Below are positions 1 through 8,089 of a stretch of 64,000 nt of DNA, one piece after another. Positions within the stretch are counted from its first letter, which is position 1, and the number at the start of each line of letters is the position of its first letter. Origin of the DNA: Microvirga sp052114605 (GTDB taxonomy: Bacteria; Pseudomonadota; Alphaproteobacteria; Rhizobiales; Beijerinckiaceae); contig NZ_JBFRFB010000011.1 in NCBI RefSeq assembly GCF_052114605.1, forward strand, positions 62,001 through 126,000, read 5' to 3'. The notes under the pieces were generated by a model. The model ran no database searches. It had not been told where the DNA came from and was given only the letters and a program-made list of their open reading frames with translations. A program made the position numbers and the translations under genes.

Positions 1-40
1 TTGGCTATCAGTCAGCACGGGCCTGCTATGGGTCATGCCG

Positions 41-388
41 CTAATGCCTTGCTAGACGAGGCTTCTCGTTCTTGTGCCGTGTTCTGCGAGGCAGGCTGTC
101 CCAAGGAACCAGATTGAAGTTCGCCGCTTCGTTCATGAGATTGCAGTCCAGAAAACTTGGAAAATCTGGCTGCTGGGAAACGTTCATGGGCAAGCCGTCT
201 CGGCTGAGTTCGTCCTCGCCGGCGACGCAATCAAACGGTCGGGAAGCGGAACGGATTTGATACTGCGGATTGGAACGCCTTGAATCCAGGCACTGAATGA
301 CCGTGTAGGGCTGCCTGCAGATCAGATGAGGAAATCGCTGCTCCGTATAAAGAACACGCTCTCCAACAGCATAATGATGGGCTCTCAT
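41..388 (-). CDS. conserved hypothetical protein, 115 aa
   Basis: Function unknown. The start is supported by an AGGAGG-type ribosome-binding site a few bases before the ATG. The N-terminal half carries GERVLY (from residue 9), PYTVIQCL (27-34), PQYQIRS (41-47) and DELSR (59-63). This spacing recalls a family of short rhizobial proteins without assigned function; that resemblance is from memory and not from a search. No signal peptide or membrane segment is seen. The last 50 residues are less regular and may be a lineage-specific tail. Confidence 0.55.
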   Translation of the reverse strand: MRAHHYAVGERVLYTEQRFPHLICRQPYTVIQCLDSRRSNPQYQIRSASRPFDCVAGEDELSRDGLPMNVSQQPDFPSFLDCNLMNEAANFNLVPWDSLPRRTRHKNEKPRLARH

Positions 389-477
389 AAGAGGCCTCCT
401 TCATTCACGGAGTTCGTGCAGGCCGCCATGCACGAACGGGAGCTCGCACCGATGCGGTCTATCAAAGGGCCGTTCGA

Positions 478-690
478 TCAGAAGCGCCGATCCAAACTCC
501 ATATCTCGACATCCTTGGCTGCAACCTCGTGAGACAATACGTAACGCTCTTGCACGACGCCGATCAGCTGAGCCTTTGTCTTGATATGCTCGAGGTCCGC
601 TGTAGTGAGCCGATCCCACTTGGCTTGGGCATCGCGCATATGGAGCTTTAAAAAAGGGCTCTCATCTTGAGAATATGAAATATGCGACAT
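478..690 (-). CDS. CsbD-like small stress protein, 70 aa
   Basis: The central part (AQAKWDRLTTADLEHIKTKA, then a QLIGVVQERY-like stretch) has the pattern of CsbD/YjbJ-type small proteins: K-W-x-x-L-T-x-x-D-L followed by a Q-x-x-x-R-Y helix. CsbD proteins are induced by general stress, and their molecular role is unknown. A longer reading starts at 744, but the ATG at 690 has AGGAAAA seven bases upstream and is preferred. The surrounding 745-826 stretch is AT-rich and non-coding. Assignment rests on motif spacing only. Confidence 0.5.
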   Translation of the reverse strand: MSHISYSQDESPFLKLHMRDAQAKWDRLTTADLEHIKTKAQLIGVVQERYVLSHEVAAKDVEIWSLDRRF

Positions 691-826
691 GTAATTTTCC
701 TGAATTATATTGATATAAGCATCCCTTAACCTTGATAGTTCCAAATTATCGTAAATATTTTAGCCCTAGTTTATTTTTTGAATATCTCAGTTTTATCTTA
801 TTTTCCATTTCATGACTACTTTCTCA

Positions 827-1447
827 TTAGAAAAGTTCACGAATATTCTCCCGCAAGACAGGCAACAATTCGTGCTCGAACCAGGAATTAGTCTTAAGCC
901 AGCCGTTGTTGCGCCAGGAGGGATGCGGCAGCGGCAGGATGCGCGGCTTTTGCGGATTGCTTAGGAGCTCCCGCCAGCGTCGGACGGTCTGGGTCAGGCC
1001 GTCGCGGAAATCGTCGCCGAGATGCCAGGCTTGCGCGTATTGGCCGATCAGCAGAACGAGTTCGAGATTGGGCAACGCCTCGAACAGGGGCTGTCGCCAA
1101 GTCTGCGCGCATTCACGCCGAGGCCCGAGATCGCCGCCTTTGGAATCCTGCCCCGGAAAGCAGGAGCCCATGGGCACGATGGCAACCTTCGAGGCGTCGT
1201 AGAAGGCCGCTTCATCGAGCCTCAGCCAATCACGCAGACGAGCGCCGGAGCGGTCCGAGAACGGAATGCCGCTGACATGGGCGCGGGTGCCCGGCGCCTG
1301 GCTCGCGATGCACAGCCGAGCGCTCGCGCTACCCTGGATGATGGGTCGCGGCTCATGGGGCAAGGCCCCGCCGAAAAATGGCGCATCGCGACAGATGCGG
1401 CAGGCCCGAAGCTTGCCTGCGAGTTCATCGAAATCGGGAGGATTCAT
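827..1447 (-). CDS. uracil-DNA glycosylase family protein
   Basis: 206 aa, the usual length for a single-domain UDG-superfamily protein. The N-terminal part has a CRICR cysteine pair (residues 16-20). It is followed by the motif-A-like SQAPGTRAHVSGIPFSDRSG, where the AlaProGly and the following helix form the water-activating and uracil-binding loop. Near the C terminus, LPLPHPSWRNNGW is the motif-B His-Pro-Ser leucine/intercalation loop. Such enzymes remove uracil or other deaminated bases from DNA as the first step of base excision repair. Only one cysteine pair is obvious, so a 4Fe-4S cluster as in family 4 is not certain. It is followed on the same strand by a broken acetyltransferase and a nuclease. 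Confidence 0.8.
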   Translation of the reverse strand: MNPPDFDELAGKLRACRICRDAPFFGGALPHEPRPIIQGSASARLCIASQAPGTRAHVSGIPFSDRSGARLRDWLRLDEAAFYDASKVAIVPMGSCFPGQDSKGGDLGPRRECAQTWRQPLFEALPNLELVLLIGQYAQAWHLGDDFRDGLTQTVRRWRELLSNPQKPRILPLPHPSWRNNGWLKTNSWFEHELLPVLRENIRELF

Positions 1448-1475
1448 TTCCCTGAAATGGGGATTCAGGCGCGCT

Positions 1476-1604
1476 TTATCGAGCGCTCGCCTCTGCGAGA
1501 ATACGTCTCAGAAAGAGCGTGCCGCCCACGGGCGTCTCGTAATAGGCCTCCATTGGCTCGAAACCGAATTTTCGGTAGAGCCCTATGGCGCGCAAGTCAG
1601 CCTG
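1476..1604 (-). pseudogene. 3' remnant of a GNAT N-acetyltransferase
   Basis: On the minus strand this frame reads as the C-terminal beta-strand end of a GNAT acetyltransferase: RAIGLYRKFGFEPMEAYYET, then a PVGGTLFLRRIL-like end and a stop at 1476-1478. The (A/G)xxLYxKxGF signature is characteristic of the acetyl-CoA-binding fold's last helix. No start codon or acetyl-CoA loop precedes it. The 5' part is replaced by the end of the neighbouring nuclease gene, whose stop (1597-1599) lies inside the fragment. It is therefore most simply a deletion remnant. Confidence 0.6.
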
Positions 1605-2103
1605 ACTGCCTGCGCCGCCAGTCCTGAGGACGCTCGAACTCGCCGGACCAGAGGCCCGCGGAGCGGCTTTGCGCGCGGAATTCCTGCATGTCGTAATCGC
1701 GCCCATAGGAGACGGCCCAGCCCTGCTCGACCATCCGCGCGCCGATATCCACGCCGCCGATCGTACAGCGGGCGAGGATGCGACGATAACGGTCGCGGCC
1801 TGATGCGCGGCACTGGATGGGCTCACCCGAAATCATGTCGATCAGAGCGCGGCGAGCTACATCCCCGCAGCGATAGGAGCGCCTGTCCCGCGAGCAGGTC
1901 TGCTGCATTTCGGGTGCATCGATTCCCTTCAGGCGAATGCGTGTGTCGCCGATGCGGATCGTGTCGCCATCGGTTACCTGGGCCCGGCCATCGAGGTTGC
2001 GGTCATTGGGTTTAAGCGCAATGCCGGCCCCACCAGCGAGCGCCAGCGCGATGATGAGAGATTGGATGCCGCTTTTTCCGAAGCGGCGGCGTCGACGTCT
2101 CAC
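1597..2103 (-). CDS. thermonuclease-family (SNase-like) protein, membrane anchored
   Basis: 168 aa. An Arg-rich start and a hydrophobic stretch at about residues 14-31 make an N-terminal anchor or uncleaved signal. The staphylococcal-nuclease fold follows. DGDTIRIGDTRIRLKGIDAP (45-64) supplies the Ca-binding Asp and the catalytic Arg57. Glu65 follows directly, and DRYRR (104-108) carries the second catalytic Arg. All three catalytic positions are therefore present. Such proteins cut DNA or RNA in the periplasm. The start overlaps the 3' end of cobT by four bases, so the two may be co-translated. Confidence 0.8.
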   Translation of the reverse strand: MRRRRRRFGKSGIQSLIIALALAGGAGIALKPNDRNLDGRAQVTDGDTIRIGDTRIRLKGIDAPEMQQTCSRDRRSYRCGDVARRALIDMISGEPIQCRASGRDRYRRILARCTIGGVDIGARMVEQGWAVSYGRDYDMQEFRAQSRSAGLWSGEFERPQDWRRRQSG

Positions 2104-3125
2104 GATATGCGCTCGGACACTCCAGCCTGCCCGAAGGTCGCCATGTCGCGATGGACCTGGGCCGCTGCCTTGATCAGCCCTGCCGCCAAAGCCGCGCCGG
2201 AGCCTTCGCCGAGACGCATGCCGAGCGCCAGCAGCGGGATCTTGCCGAGGCGGGTCAGCACATCCTGGTGCGCGCCCTCAGCGCTCAGATGCCCAGCGAC
2301 GCAATGATCGATGGTGGAGGGATGGATCGCATGCAGGATCGCGGCTGCGGCGGTGGCCACATAGCCGTCGAGCACGACGGGAATCTTCTGAAGCCGCGCG
2401 GCCAGGATCGCGCCCACGATGGCCGCGATCTCACGCCCGCCAAGCCGGCGAAGAACCTCAAGCGGATCCTTCAGGTGCTCGCCGTGATGGGCTATGGCGG
2501 CATCGACGGCAGCGATCTTGCGCTTCAGGCCTTCATCGTCCACGCCCGTGCCGCGCCCCACCCAATGCGCGGCGGGGCCACCATAAAGGGCGGTGTAGAT
2601 GGCGGCGGCCACCGTGGTGTTGCCGATGCCCATTTCGCCGACCGCCAAAAGGTCCGTGCCGCCGGCAATAGCCTCCATCCCAAAGGCCATGGTAGCGACG
2701 CAGGCCTTCTCGTCCATGGCGTCGGCCTCGGTGATGTCGCCGGTAGGCATGCCGAGGGCAAGGTCGAACACCTTGAAGCCCAGGCCATAAGCCGCGCAGA
2801 TCTGGTTGATGGCAGCCCCGCCCGCTGCGAAATTCTCGAGCATCTGGCGGTTCACGTCGGACGGGAAGGCTGAGACGCCCTTCGCCGTCACGCCATGGCT
2901 GCCTGCGAAGACACAGACCAGCGGGCGGTCCACTGTGGGTTTCGGCTTGCCCTGCCATGCGGCGAGCCATTCATTGATATGTTCGAGGCGGCCCAGGCTG
3001 CCCGCAGGCTTGGTGAGCTGCCGGTCGCGCATCCGCACCGCCTCAACGGCAGCCTCGTCCGGACCGGCCATGGTCGTAATGAGGCGGCGGATATCGTCGA
3101 AAGGTGAGGATACGGGATCAGTCAT
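2100..3125 (-). CDS. cobT: nicotinate-nucleotide--dimethylbenzimidazole phosphoribosyltransferase
   Basis: 341 aa, normal for CobT. It activates 5,6-dimethylbenzimidazole to alpha-ribazole phosphate in cobalamin nucleotide-loop assembly. Diagnostic stretches are TKPAGSLGRLE near the N terminus, AVGEMGIGNTTVAAA in the middle (a conserved active-site Glu), and GMRLGEGSGAALA at the C terminus, which holds the catalytic-base Glu. An upstream in-frame extension to 3314 runs through a repeat and is not coding-like. The ATG at 3125 gives the family-typical N terminus and has GGAG upstream. cobS is divergent, 133 bp away. Confidence 0.93.
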   Translation of the reverse strand: MTDPVSSPFDDIRRLITTMAGPDEAAVEAVRMRDRQLTKPAGSLGRLEHINEWLAAWQGKPKPTVDRPLVCVFAGSHGVTAKGVSAFPSDVNRQMLENFAAGGAAINQICAAYGLGFKVFDLALGMPTGDITEADAMDEKACVATMAFGMEAIAGGTDLLAVGEMGIGNTTVAAAIYTALYGGPAAHWVGRGTGVDDEGLKRKIAAVDAAIAHHGEHLKDPLEVLRRLGGREIAAIVGAILAARLQKIPVVLDGYVATAAAAILHAIHPSTIDHCVAGHLSAEGAHQDVLTRLGKIPLLALGMRLGEGSGAALAAGLIKAAAQVHRDMATFGQAGVSERIS

Positions 3126-3171
3126 GGAGGGCTCCAGCCCATCGGGCATTGCAGAACGCGAAGAGGCGTGA

Positions 3172-3226
3172 CCTATAAGCATTTTCCGGCGAAGTGGACA
3201 CCGGTTCACCGCAAGAAAATGCGGTA
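3172..3226. repeat. dispersed palindromic repeat between cobT and cobS
   Basis: The stretch reads AGCATTTTCCGGCGAAGTGG, then ACACCGGTT, then CGCAAGAAAATGCGG. Its two ends, GCATTTTC and GAAAATGC, pair around a GTGG-ACACCGGTT centre. This is the layout of a short intergenic repeat common in Hyphomicrobiales genomes (established from memory). It lies in the divergent cobT-cobS spacer, so it may sit in the leader of either transcript. The 133-bp spacer is too short to hold a full cobalamin riboswitch, and no B12 box was recognised. Confidence 0.5.
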
Positions 3227-3258
3227 AGCCACAATCTGCAAATTGCGTGGGGTGAAGC

Positions 3259-4095
3259 ATGTCCGAGCAAATAGACAAGGCCGAAATGCCGCCGATGAGC
3301 TTATGGCAGGCCATTGCCGTAGACTTAGCCCATTGCCTGCGCTTCTATTCCCGGCTTCCGGTGCCAGTCCTTCCTTTCGAGCATAACGCCCATGCGCTGC
3401 CGGATTTTCAGCGCCTCGTGCGGGTGCTGCCCATCGCGGGGCTGATCCTGGGGCTGCTGCCTGCCCTCGCCTTCGCATGGGCCCTGTTCCTCAATCTCGG
3501 CCCTTTCCTGGCAGCGGCCCTGGCCGTCGCGGTGGCGGTGATCACTACGGGTGCCTTCCATGAGGACGGCTTGGCAGATACGGCCGACAGCTTCGGCGGC
3601 TCGACCCAGGAGCGGCGCTTGGAGATCATGCGGGACAGCAGAATCGGCTCCTTCGGGGCTGCGGCCCTGTTCCTAGGTCTCGCCCTGCGCATCGGAGCCC
3701 TGGCGATGGTGGCGACACGAACGGATTGGCTTATCGGCGCTACGGCGATCCTCGCGGCTGCCTCGCTCTCCCGCACGGCCGGCCTCATGCCCCTCACCTT
3801 TCTGCCGCCCGCCCGCGCGGATGGCGCGGCCCAGGCCGTGGGGCAACCCTCCCGCGACAGCTTCTGGTTTGCGGCGGGACTGGCCGGAATCGTCACGCTC
3901 GTGCCTGGGCTCCTTGCGGGAATCCCCTTTGGCGGCATCGTTCTGATGCTCCTGCTCTCTGTCCTTTCCGGGTGGGCGATGATGCGGCTGTCCCTGCGCC
4001 ATCTGGGCGGCCAGACCGGCGACATCGCGGGCGCCACGCAGCAGGTGGCCGAGATTGCCGCGCTGATCGGCCTCTTGACGGTCCTGCAACCGTAA
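3259..4095 (+). CDS. cobS: adenosylcobinamide-GDP ribazoletransferase (cobalamin synthase)
   Basis: 278 aa integral membrane enzyme that joins adenosylcobinamide-GDP and alpha-ribazole to give adenosylcobalamin. It therefore uses the product line of the divergent cobT. The N-terminal FYSRLPVP motif and the HEDGLADTADSFGG motif (about residues 97-110; Mg-binding acidic residues) are family hallmarks, followed by RIGSFGAAAL. Six or so hydrophobic helices follow. It heads a short co-directional run with the DUF1289 gene (16 bp gap) and the aspartic protease gene. Confidence 0.93.
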   Translation: MSEQIDKAEMPPMSLWQAIAVDLAHCLRFYSRLPVPVLPFEHNAHALPDFQRLVRVLPIAGLILGLLPALAFAWALFLNLGPFLAAALAVAVAVITTGAFHEDGLADTADSFGGSTQERRLEIMRDSRIGSFGAAALFLGLALRIGALAMVATRTDWLIGATAILAAASLSRTAGLMPLTFLPPARADGAAQAVGQPSRDSFWFAAGLAGIVTLVPGLLAGIPFGGIVLMLLLSVLSGWAMMRLSLRHLGGQTGDIAGATQQVAEIAALIGLLTVLQP

Positions 4096-4111
4096 CGCCA
4101 TGTGAGAGGTC

Positions 4112-4312
4112 ATGACCCGCGTCTCCAGCCCCTGCATACGCGTCTGCATCCTCGACCCCGAAACGGGGCTTTGCGAGGGCTGCGGCCGCACGCGGGACGA
4201 GATTGCGAGCTGGTATCGGATTCCGGAAGAAGAGCGCCAGCACATCATGACGGAACTCCCTGAGCGCATGCGGCAGGCCTTCATGCCCGACAAGGACAAG
4301 AAGGTTTCCTGA
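4112..4312 (+). CDS. DUF1289 domain protein, 66 aa
   Basis: Small cytoplasmic protein with the DUF1289 pattern: SPCIRVCILDPETGLCEGCG, with four cysteines (CxxxC and CxxC) that look like a metal or Fe-S site, then RTRDEIASWYRIPEEER. Function is not established. The stop codon TGA and the next gene's ATG share a base (TGATG at 4310-4314), so the aspartic protease is probably translationally coupled to it. Confidence 0.85.
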   Translation: MTRVSSPCIRVCILDPETGLCEGCGRTRDEIASWYRIPEEERQHIMTELPERMRQAFMPDKDKKVS

Positions 4313-5013
4313 TGCCAGGGATTCGCGGCGCAGGCGGCCTTCTCCTCATCGCGGCCCTGGCCTTGGGACTGTTCGCCGAGCGGAACATCGCCGACCTCTC
4401 GCCTTTTGAAGCAGCTGCCCTGCTGGGATTGGGCGGCGCATGCCTCATCATGGCGGCCTCCATCGTGGAGGGTTTCGGGCGCCACTGGACCTATGGCGTG
4501 CAGGCGATTGCCGTCAGCGGCGGAATTCTCGTTGCGCTTCTCGTCACCCATGCCTCGCGGGGTGAGTTGCATGCGGTGCTCGACCGCGCCATCGGCGACA
4601 TCGCGTTGGGCCGCACCGTCGTCACGCCGGAGGGAGAAGTGGTCGCCGCCCGCAAGACCGATGGCAGCTTCCTGGTCCAGGGTAAGGTCAACGGTCACGA
4701 CGCGAGCTTCATCTTCGACACGGGCGCAAGCACCGTGGTCTTACGCGCCGAACACGCCAAGGCCCTCGGCTTCAAGCCGGATCAGCTGGACTATTCCATC
4801 CCCGTCTCGACCGCCAATGGCAGTGCGCTGGCCGCCTCCGTGGTGATCGACAGCCTGTCCGTCGGTCCCATCACGGAGCGCAATGTCCGCGCGCTCATCG
4901 CCCGCGAGGGCGTTCTGCACGCCAACCTTCTAGGCATGACGTTTCTGGAACGATTGGGATCGTATGAGGTGCGAGGGAACAGGCTGATCTTGCGGTCGAA
5001 AGAAAGCATCTGA
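4312..5013 (+). CDS. membrane-anchored retropepsin-like aspartic protease (TIGR02281 type)
   Basis: 233 aa. Three hydrophobic segments (about 7-21, 34-52, 61-80) are followed by a soluble single-lobe aspartic protease domain. Its active-site motif is FDTGAST, with Asp136-Thr-Gly. The second typical strand motif, LLGMTFLERLGSYEVRGNRL, lies near the C terminus. As in retropepsins, two subunits would have to pair to make the active site. Topology would place the domain in the periplasm. It is translationally coupled to the DUF1289 gene. Physiological substrate unknown. Confidence 0.82.
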   Translation: MPGIRGAGGLLLIAALALGLFAERNIADLSPFEAAALLGLGGACLIMAASIVEGFGRHWTYGVQAIAVSGGILVALLVTHASRGELHAVLDRAIGDIALGRTVVTPEGEVVAARKTDGSFLVQGKVNGHDASFIFDTGASTVVLRAEHAKALGFKPDQLDYSIPVSTANGSALAASVVIDSLSVGPITERNVRALIAREGVLHANLLGMTFLERLGSYEVRGNRLILRSKESI

Positions 5014-5021
5014 CACATAGG

Positions 5022-5150
5022 GTCATCCCGGACGAAGCGCAGCGCAGATCCGGGATCGTTGGCAGAATGAAGCGGCGAACGATGCACCTTCTTCGGCGAC
5101 GTTGGTGCTTATGGGTTCCGGGCTCTCGCTATCGCTCGACCCGGAATGAC
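5022..5150. repeat. composite palindromic repeat, copy A1
   Basis: The element is bounded by GTCATCCCGG on the left and CCGGAATGAC on the right, which are inverted with respect to each other. Inside is the segment GCAGAATGAAGCGGCGAACG (from about 5072), then a CTTCTTCGG and CGTTGGTG...TTATGG track. The same internal track recurs at 44673-44728 with a similar frame of GTCAT...ATGAC ends. It fills most of the spacer between two convergent genes (the protease and dusA). No gene is seen in 5014-5208. Confidence 0.7.
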
Positions 5151-5208
5151 AGTGATTAATACTGCACCCGATCCCGGATCGGCTTTGCCGTCCGGGATGT
5201 CAGCTTGA

Positions 5209-6204
5209 TTATTCCGCTGCCGCCTCGAGCGCCGCGACTCTCGACACCTGCGCCACCGCATCCCGCAGAGTCTGCAAGTTCGCGCCGGGCTTCACGGCCT
5301 CGGTCGCCAGATGCCGGCGATAGGCCCGTGCACCTGGGCGGCCGGTGAAGAGGCCCAGCATGTGGCGGGTGATGTTGCTCAGGCGCTCGCCCTTGGCGAG
5401 CTGCTCTGCGATATAGGGCTCATAGGCCTCCACTGCCTCGAAGCCGTCCGCAACCGGCGGCTCCTCGCCGTAAAGCTCGGCATCGACCGCGAGCAGGATT
5501 TCCGGCTCGTGATAGGCCACGCGGCCCAGCATGACACCGTCCATGTGCTTCAGGTGTTCGCGGATCTCGTCCCAGGTCTTGATGCCGCCATTGATGGCCA
5601 TAGGCAGTCCGGGCCGCTCCGCCTTCAGCCGATAGACGCGAGGGTAGTCGAGGGGCGGAATATCCCGGTTTTCCTTCGGCGAGAGACCCTTGAGCCACGC
5701 CTTGCGGGCATGGACCGTCAGCTCGTCGCAGCCGGCGGCCACTACGTTGTCGGTCAGGCGGTTCAACGCCTCTTCCGTATCCTGATCGTCCACCCCGATC
5801 CGGCACTTCACCGTCACCGGCAGGGAGACGGCGGCCTTCATGGCGGCCACGCACTCGCCCACCAGAACCGGCTCCTGCATGAGGCAGGCCCCGAAGCGGC
5901 CATTCTGCACCCGGTCCGAGGGGCAGCCCACATTCAGGTTGATCTCGTCATAGCCGAACTCGGCGCAGATCCGGGCAGCCTGGGCCAGCTCTTTCGGATC
6001 GGACCCGCCCAGCTGCACCGCCACCACATGCTCGGCCTCGCTGAAGCCGAGCAGCCGCTCGCGCGGCCCATGAATGACTGCGCCCGTCGTGACCATCTCC
6101 GTATAAAGCCGCGCCCGGCGCGACATGACGCGATGGAACGCGCGGCAATGCCGATCGGTCCAGTCCATCATGGGGGCAACGGAAATCTTGCTAATATCAG
6201 TCAC
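5209..6204 (-). CDS. dusA: tRNA-dihydrouridine synthase A
   Basis: 331 aa, typical DusA length. It is an FMN-dependent reductase of uridines 20/20a in the tRNA D-loop. ISVAPMMDWTDRHCR opens the TIM barrel, and EINLNVGCPSDRVQNGRFGA contains the catalytic Cys94. KCRIGVDD, TVHARKAWLKGLSPKENR and MAINGGIKT follow in the family order. The DusA-specific MLGLFTGRPGARAYRRHLA is near the C terminus. The start is GTG. It is convergent with the upstream protease gene and separated by a repeat. Confidence 0.95.
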   Translation of the reverse strand: MTDISKISVAPMMDWTDRHCRAFHRVMSRRARLYTEMVTTGAVIHGPRERLLGFSEAEHVVAVQLGGSDPKELAQAARICAEFGYDEINLNVGCPSDRVQNGRFGACLMQEPVLVGECVAAMKAAVSLPVTVKCRIGVDDQDTEEALNRLTDNVVAAGCDELTVHARKAWLKGLSPKENRDIPPLDYPRVYRLKAERPGLPMAINGGIKTWDEIREHLKHMDGVMLGRVAYHEPEILLAVDAELYGEEPPVADGFEAVEAYEPYIAEQLAKGERLSNITRHMLGLFTGRPGARAYRRHLATEAVKPGANLQTLRDAVAQVSRVAALEAAAE

Positions 6205-6367
6205 TTATCAGCCCCAGTCGGTCCAATCACTTTTCATACACATTACTTTCTCTCCCCAGAAAAGCTTCATGGTTTCAATAGGGTCGAGTGCGGAAATGCT
6301 GATTTAGGATTATTTCAGATTACTCCGTACAACAGATGGCGGCACAAAAATACAGGGGCAAGGCTAG

Positions 6368-6943
6368 ATGTTTGACGAGCAGAAAATCAAACGACTGCTG
6401 GATCATCGGATGCAATCGGTAGCGACGTTGAACTGGGCTTTGGGCCTGAAATCGCGCTGGGACGAAGTGCCGACGATTGCGGTCTACATCGACGGCAGTT
6501 TGCAGATCGAAGGAAATCTTCATGCGATCACCAACCCAATGCTTGAGGTTGGACTGGTGCACTGTCGTGCACTGCTCGAATTCTTAGGACTGTGTGACGA
6601 GAGAGGGAAGCTCGGTCAGATCAAGAAACGGCACAACACTGACGTTGGTGTTGAGCATTTTCGCAACGCTGATGGCCTCCTGAAGAAGGTGCAGCCAGCG
6701 GTTGCTTTAGGCCGATATGACGGGGGCCAGGGCGAGGCCGAGCAGGCGCTAGTGAAGATCTTGCACGTCACCAATAAGGGGCTGGCTCACAATACGATGA
6801 GCCTTATCGAAGACCCGGGCGACTCAAAGCTTATCGAAATAGCCAGCCGTGGCGTGCCAGCTCTAATGATCAGCTACTTCTACACGCCACTCGGTTTGCT
6901 GCCCCCAGAATCCAGAATCACGAGCCGTCCGCGGGAGGCGTAG
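6368..6943 (+). CDS. hypothetical protein, 191 aa, atypical composition
   Basis: Not recognised. The protein is mostly alpha-helical by eye, with no signal peptide or membrane segment. An N-terminal part has EVPTIAVYIDGSLQIEGN. A helical middle contains VGLVHCRALLEFLGL, and a later stretch is LHVTNKGLAHNT, which looks like the second helix of HEPN-type or growth-control domains (a basic residue then AH). It lacks a clean Rx4-6H motif. The gene is visibly less G+C-rich than its neighbours and stands alone between dusA and ybaK, which suggests recent acquisition. The 163 bp upstream are AT-rich and may hold its promoter. Confidence 0.6.
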   Translation: MFDEQKIKRLLDHRMQSVATLNWALGLKSRWDEVPTIAVYIDGSLQIEGNLHAITNPMLEVGLVHCRALLEFLGLCDERGKLGQIKKRHNTDVGVEHFRNADGLLKKVQPAVALGRYDGGQGEAEQALVKILHVTNKGLAHNTMSLIEDPGDSKLIEIASRGVPALMISYFYTPLGLLPPESRITSRPREA

Positions 6944-6973
6944 GACCACTTCCAGCTTCTGGCTGTTACGATC

Positions 6974-7447
6974 TTACCCAATCACTGCCGCAACCTTGGC
7001 CTCCAGCACCGCTGCTGCGTCTTTCGGCTTGAGCTTCACCTGAAGCCCGCGCTGGCCGCCATTCATGAAAACCTCCGCGTGCGTGAGGGCCGTTTCTTCG
7101 ATCACGGTCGGCACGCGCTTTTTCTGGCCGAAGGGGCTGATGCCGCCGACGTGGTAGCCGGTGATGCGCTCCGCCTCCGCCGGATTCATCATCTGCGCCG
7201 TCTTGCCGCTTAAGGCGGCGGCGAGCTTCTTCAGGTTCACTTCCATATCCGAGGGAACGACGACGCAGGCGGGCTTGCCGTCTACCTGGACCATGAGCGT
7301 CTTGAGCACGGAATTGGGATCGGCGCCCATGGCTTCCGCAGCCTGGAGGCCGATGCGTTCCGCGTTCGGATCGTACTCATAGGTATGGACTGTGAAGGCG
7401 ACGCGGGCCTGCTGGAGCACCTGCGTCGCGCGGGTGGTCTTGGACAT
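6974..7447 (-). CDS. ybaK: Cys-tRNA(Pro) deacylase, YbaK/EbsC type
   Basis: 157 aa single-domain YbaK/ProX-like editing enzyme that clears Cys mischarged on tRNA-Pro. Seen features: NSVLKTLMVQVDG with Lys49 at the position of the catalytic lysine; VVVPSDMEVNLKKLAAAL; GYHVGGISPFGQKKR, the family's GGxSPxGxKK substrate loop; and MNGGQRGLQVKL near the end. It is the last gene of a run of minus-strand genes, 16 bp after ureE. Confidence 0.9.
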   Translation of the reverse strand: MSKTTRATQVLQQARVAFTVHTYEYDPNAERIGLQAAEAMGADPNSVLKTLMVQVDGKPACVVVPSDMEVNLKKLAAALSGKTAQMMNPAEAERITGYHVGGISPFGQKKRVPTVIEETALTHAEVFMNGGQRGLQVKLKPKDAAAVLEAKVAAVIG

Positions 7448-7463
7448 GGGAGGCCGTCAGCGA

Positions 7464-8036
7464 TCAGTGATCGTGCTTGTGCCCGTGATGGTGACCGCAT
7501 CCGCAGCCGGGGCCATGCTCGTGGTGATGATCATGATCGTGGGAATGCGCATGATCATGATGATCATGGCCATGGTGGTGATCGTGACCGTGATGGTCGT
7601 GAGAGCAGACATGGGTGCTGCGCTCCGGCTTGAAGGGACGCTCAACGAGCGTCACAGTGCAGCCCTGCCCGCGCGCGAGCTCAGCCAGCGCCGGATCGTT
7701 CTCGATGTAAAGGGCATCGTTCGCGATCTCGGCGAGGCCGTGATTGCTGCCGAGGTGCCATGCGAGGCGCATGAGGCGGAGCGGGTTTTCCGCCTTCACT
7801 TCCAGCAGGCCTTCGGACTTGGCCTTGACCTGCACGAGACGGCCATCCTCGAGACGCAGCGCGTCGCCGTCGTTGATGGTGGTTTCCATGTCGAGATCGA
7901 GATGGATCTCGGTTCCGCCATCGCCCTTCAGATGGTCATGACGGCGGTTGCGGGCCTCATGGTCGAGCGTCACTGTATCGATGACACGGTCGGCCTTCAC
8001 GGCGGGCTTGCGGACGATGGTGGTAACGCGGGGCAT
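7464..8036 (-). CDS. ureE: urease accessory protein UreE with a long His-rich tail
   Basis: 190 aa nickel chaperone for urease maturation. Residues 1-75 form the UreE N-terminal beta domain (RVIDTVTLDHEARNRR). Residues 76-140 form the metal-binding ferredoxin-like domain with LAWHLGSNHG (91-100) and RGQGCTVTLVERPF. From residue 142 to the end, about 50 residues are mainly His, Asp and Gly, with CGCG inside. That tail is long and may store nickel. No urease structural or other accessory genes are in the window, so the gene is detached from a urease operon here. Confidence 0.9.
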   Translation of the reverse strand: MPRVTTIVRKPAVKADRVIDTVTLDHEARNRRHDHLKGDGGTEIHLDLDMETTINDGDALRLEDGRLVQVKAKSEGLLEVKAENPLRLMRLAWHLGSNHGLAEIANDALYIENDPALAELARGQGCTVTLVERPFKPERSTHVCSHDHHGHDHHHGHDHHDHAHSHDHDHHHEHGPGCGCGHHHGHKHDH

Positions 8037-8089
8037 GGTTCTGTCTCGTGAAAATCGGATGTCTTGAAGATAGGAAGCGTCGCCGGAAT

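Noticed and set aside
3125..3258. Cobalamin riboswitch between cobT and cobS
   Set aside because: The spacer is 133 bp and largely occupied by a dispersed repeat; no B12-box-like sequence was recognised.
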